A stretch of 64,000 bases of DNA, from assembly GCA_012295275.1 (NCBI GenBank), contig CM022678.1:13776759-13840758 (forward strand), in the 5' to 3' direction. A program made the translations under genes and the position numbers. Shown piece by piece: positions 62,425-64,000 of the stretch (position 1 is the first letter of the stretch; every line of letters begins with the position of its first letter). The notes under the pieces are model-generated. The model saw nothing but the letters and a program-made list of their open reading frames with translations, ran no database searches and was not told the origin of the DNA. Origin of the DNA: Chrysomallon squamiferum (lineage: Eukaryota; Mollusca; Gastropoda; Neomphalida; Peltospiridae).

Positions 62425-64000
62425 ATAATAATAATAACAACAATAATAATAAACAAATAAACAAATAAACACTTAAATAAATAAATAAAAATAAAAAATA
62501 GAAATAAACTAAATACAATATAATTATAAGTAAGTAAACAAAAGAGAAACAAAGAGAACACAGGAATAAAGAAGACGTCGAACCAAAGACGAATTCATTA
62601 CATTTGCTACTACTATAACAACAACAATCACCACTACTACTAATACTACTGTTATTACTACGCCACTACTACTATTACAACTATTTAATACGATATTTAA
62701 ACAGAACCAAAGTTTGTTCAAATGTGCTTTACAATGAAAAAGTAATAGAATAAAAGGAAAAGACTGGAAATAACATACTAAAATGAATGTAAAAAATAAA
62801 AATAAAATAAAATAAATAAATAAATAAATGTGGAAACAAATTTACTACACAAATAATGGAATAGGTCTTAAAATATTATTTAAAATGACGAACAGACTAA
62901 ATTGAACGATTAAAACTGCTGGAATTATCAGCATTTATATAATTAGAACGCAGTGTTGCTGGAGAGTTAGTTGTTTAACAGTTCTGTACAGTTCTACCTG
63001 CTCTTTCCACGCGTATCCTTCATTTACTCTGGGTACGACCGTTCAGCATTTTAAGATCGTACTTGTCAAATGTTAATATTAAATAAAACAATTATTAATT
63101 GATCAAGGTCATTCATTCATTCAGTCTCGAGTCTGTCTTACAAAATGCCATTCACTGACCAAATTTCATTATGTTCTTACTAATTTACTGTTTATATAGT
63201 TTATGAATAATCATCATTTGTTAGCTGATTCTACGTTTATTATCTTCTAATACTTTAATAACTCGGATATTCAAAACAGAGTTTCAATGAAAGTAATCAT
63301 GTTTCTGTTTATTCTTTTATGTTTAATAATTAAAGAAGTAATATCATGATATGTTGGTTATATTATAATTTTCTTTATGAACATCACCATCACTCATTAA
63401 TTAATTTATTGTTCATTCTATAGTAACTGATAATAATCATGTAATAAAGACAACATTACCAGTCCTTCATTTAGCTTTATTCTTAATTGCATTTTTTGGG
63501 GGGGTTTAACTTCAAAGTTTTTATCATTTTCTTATTAATTTGAAATCCGCTCAAAGCTAATGTTTACTGACTTTAACGTATTAAGAGATAATAAAAAACA
63601 TAATTCCCTTTTTAAACTTCTTTTCTAATCTTCTATTTCTCTTTTAGTTTGAGAAATGTGAATCTTCCATTAAGAGTGGCTTTTTTTTTTATCCGAATGC
63701 GCATTTGTTGTAAAAGATTACGGGTGGGGGGAAATGTGAGTTTTGTTTCTTTTTAAATGTTCTTTTGATTAGAATGCACATTATTTAAAGATATTTCCTA
63801 GAACAAAATACTTCTTTTCCTTTTTTTTATAATTTGTTTTTCTATGTCTTTACTAATCTTCTTTCTTTCTGTGCACGTAGAAAACCTTTGCCAATCAAAA
63901 GAAGTATAATAATATATTTTCTTAATTAATGAATGTTATTTGACCTAACAAAACTGTTTTCCTCTTATTGTTCCATCTTTTTCGTATTTGACACTTTACG
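61060..64000. other. Upstream flank of the PHM-like gene, no gene seen
   Basis: The promoter of the PHM-like gene must lie near 61060-61400, where CG dinucleotides are more frequent (61260-61390). Further right are (GA)n tracts (61465-61540 and 61873-61937), (GT)n (61689-61720), (TAC)n-type runs (62399-62421, 62628-62680) and AT-rich sequence. No open frame with protein-like composition was found. Confidence 0.55.
61465..61540. repeat. (GA)n microsatellite
   Basis: About 76 bases of GA repeat. A second tract of about 65 bases lies at 61873-61937. Confidence 0.95.

Overview
The window is nuclear DNA from an animal with intron-rich genes, strongly AT-rich and crowded with microsatellites, above all long (CT)n/(GA)n, (CA)n/(GT)n, (AAT)n and (AAAT)n runs. 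Short introns, the mix of conserved metazoan genes and a candidate gustatory-receptor-like gene suggest a lophotrochozoan, most likely a mollusc. The species cannot be fixed from the sequence alone. Genes were built by hand from splice sites and reading phase. Seven genes were found (one entering from the left edge) plus one broken gene copy. LAYOUT. 1-4012: the 3' part of the ribosomal protein L7 gene (RPL7, +). Its introns carry five box C/D snoRNAs: three copies of one family and two of a second family whose guide matches 18S rRNA as SNORD59 does. 5512-8942 (-): eight exons of a 582-residue seven-helix membrane protein that looks like a gustatory-receptor-like protein. 9563-16757 (+): all 14 exons of ADHFE1 (mitochondrial hydroxyacid-oxoacid transhydrogenase), head to head with the previous gene. 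19676-20370 (+): a broken copy of the next gene. 21704-23590 (+): an intronless gene for a secreted protein of unknown function with a carbohydrate-binding-like N-terminal domain. 25497-32612 (-): TRMT11 (tRNA m2G10 methyltransferase), 14 exons, with a C-terminal tail made by a 42-bp minisatellite. 32816-38470 (+): PSMF1 (proteasome inhibitor PI31), seven exons, sharing a 203-bp divergent promoter with TRMT11. 45697-61059 (-): a 12-exon secreted copper monooxygenase of the peptidylglycine alpha-hydroxylating (PHM) type that lacks one copper-ligand histidine. Its introns are full of repeats, a pogo/Tigger remnant and a large fold-back element. 61060-64000: no gene seen. The genes are housekeeping or tissue-specific neighbours with no common pathway. 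Two gene pairs are arranged head to head and may share promoters. The most unusual items are the snoRNA cluster, the receptor-like gene, the intronless secreted protein with its broken neighbour copy, and the divergent PHM-like enzyme. No CRISPR array, tRNA, rRNA or prokaryotic feature was seen.
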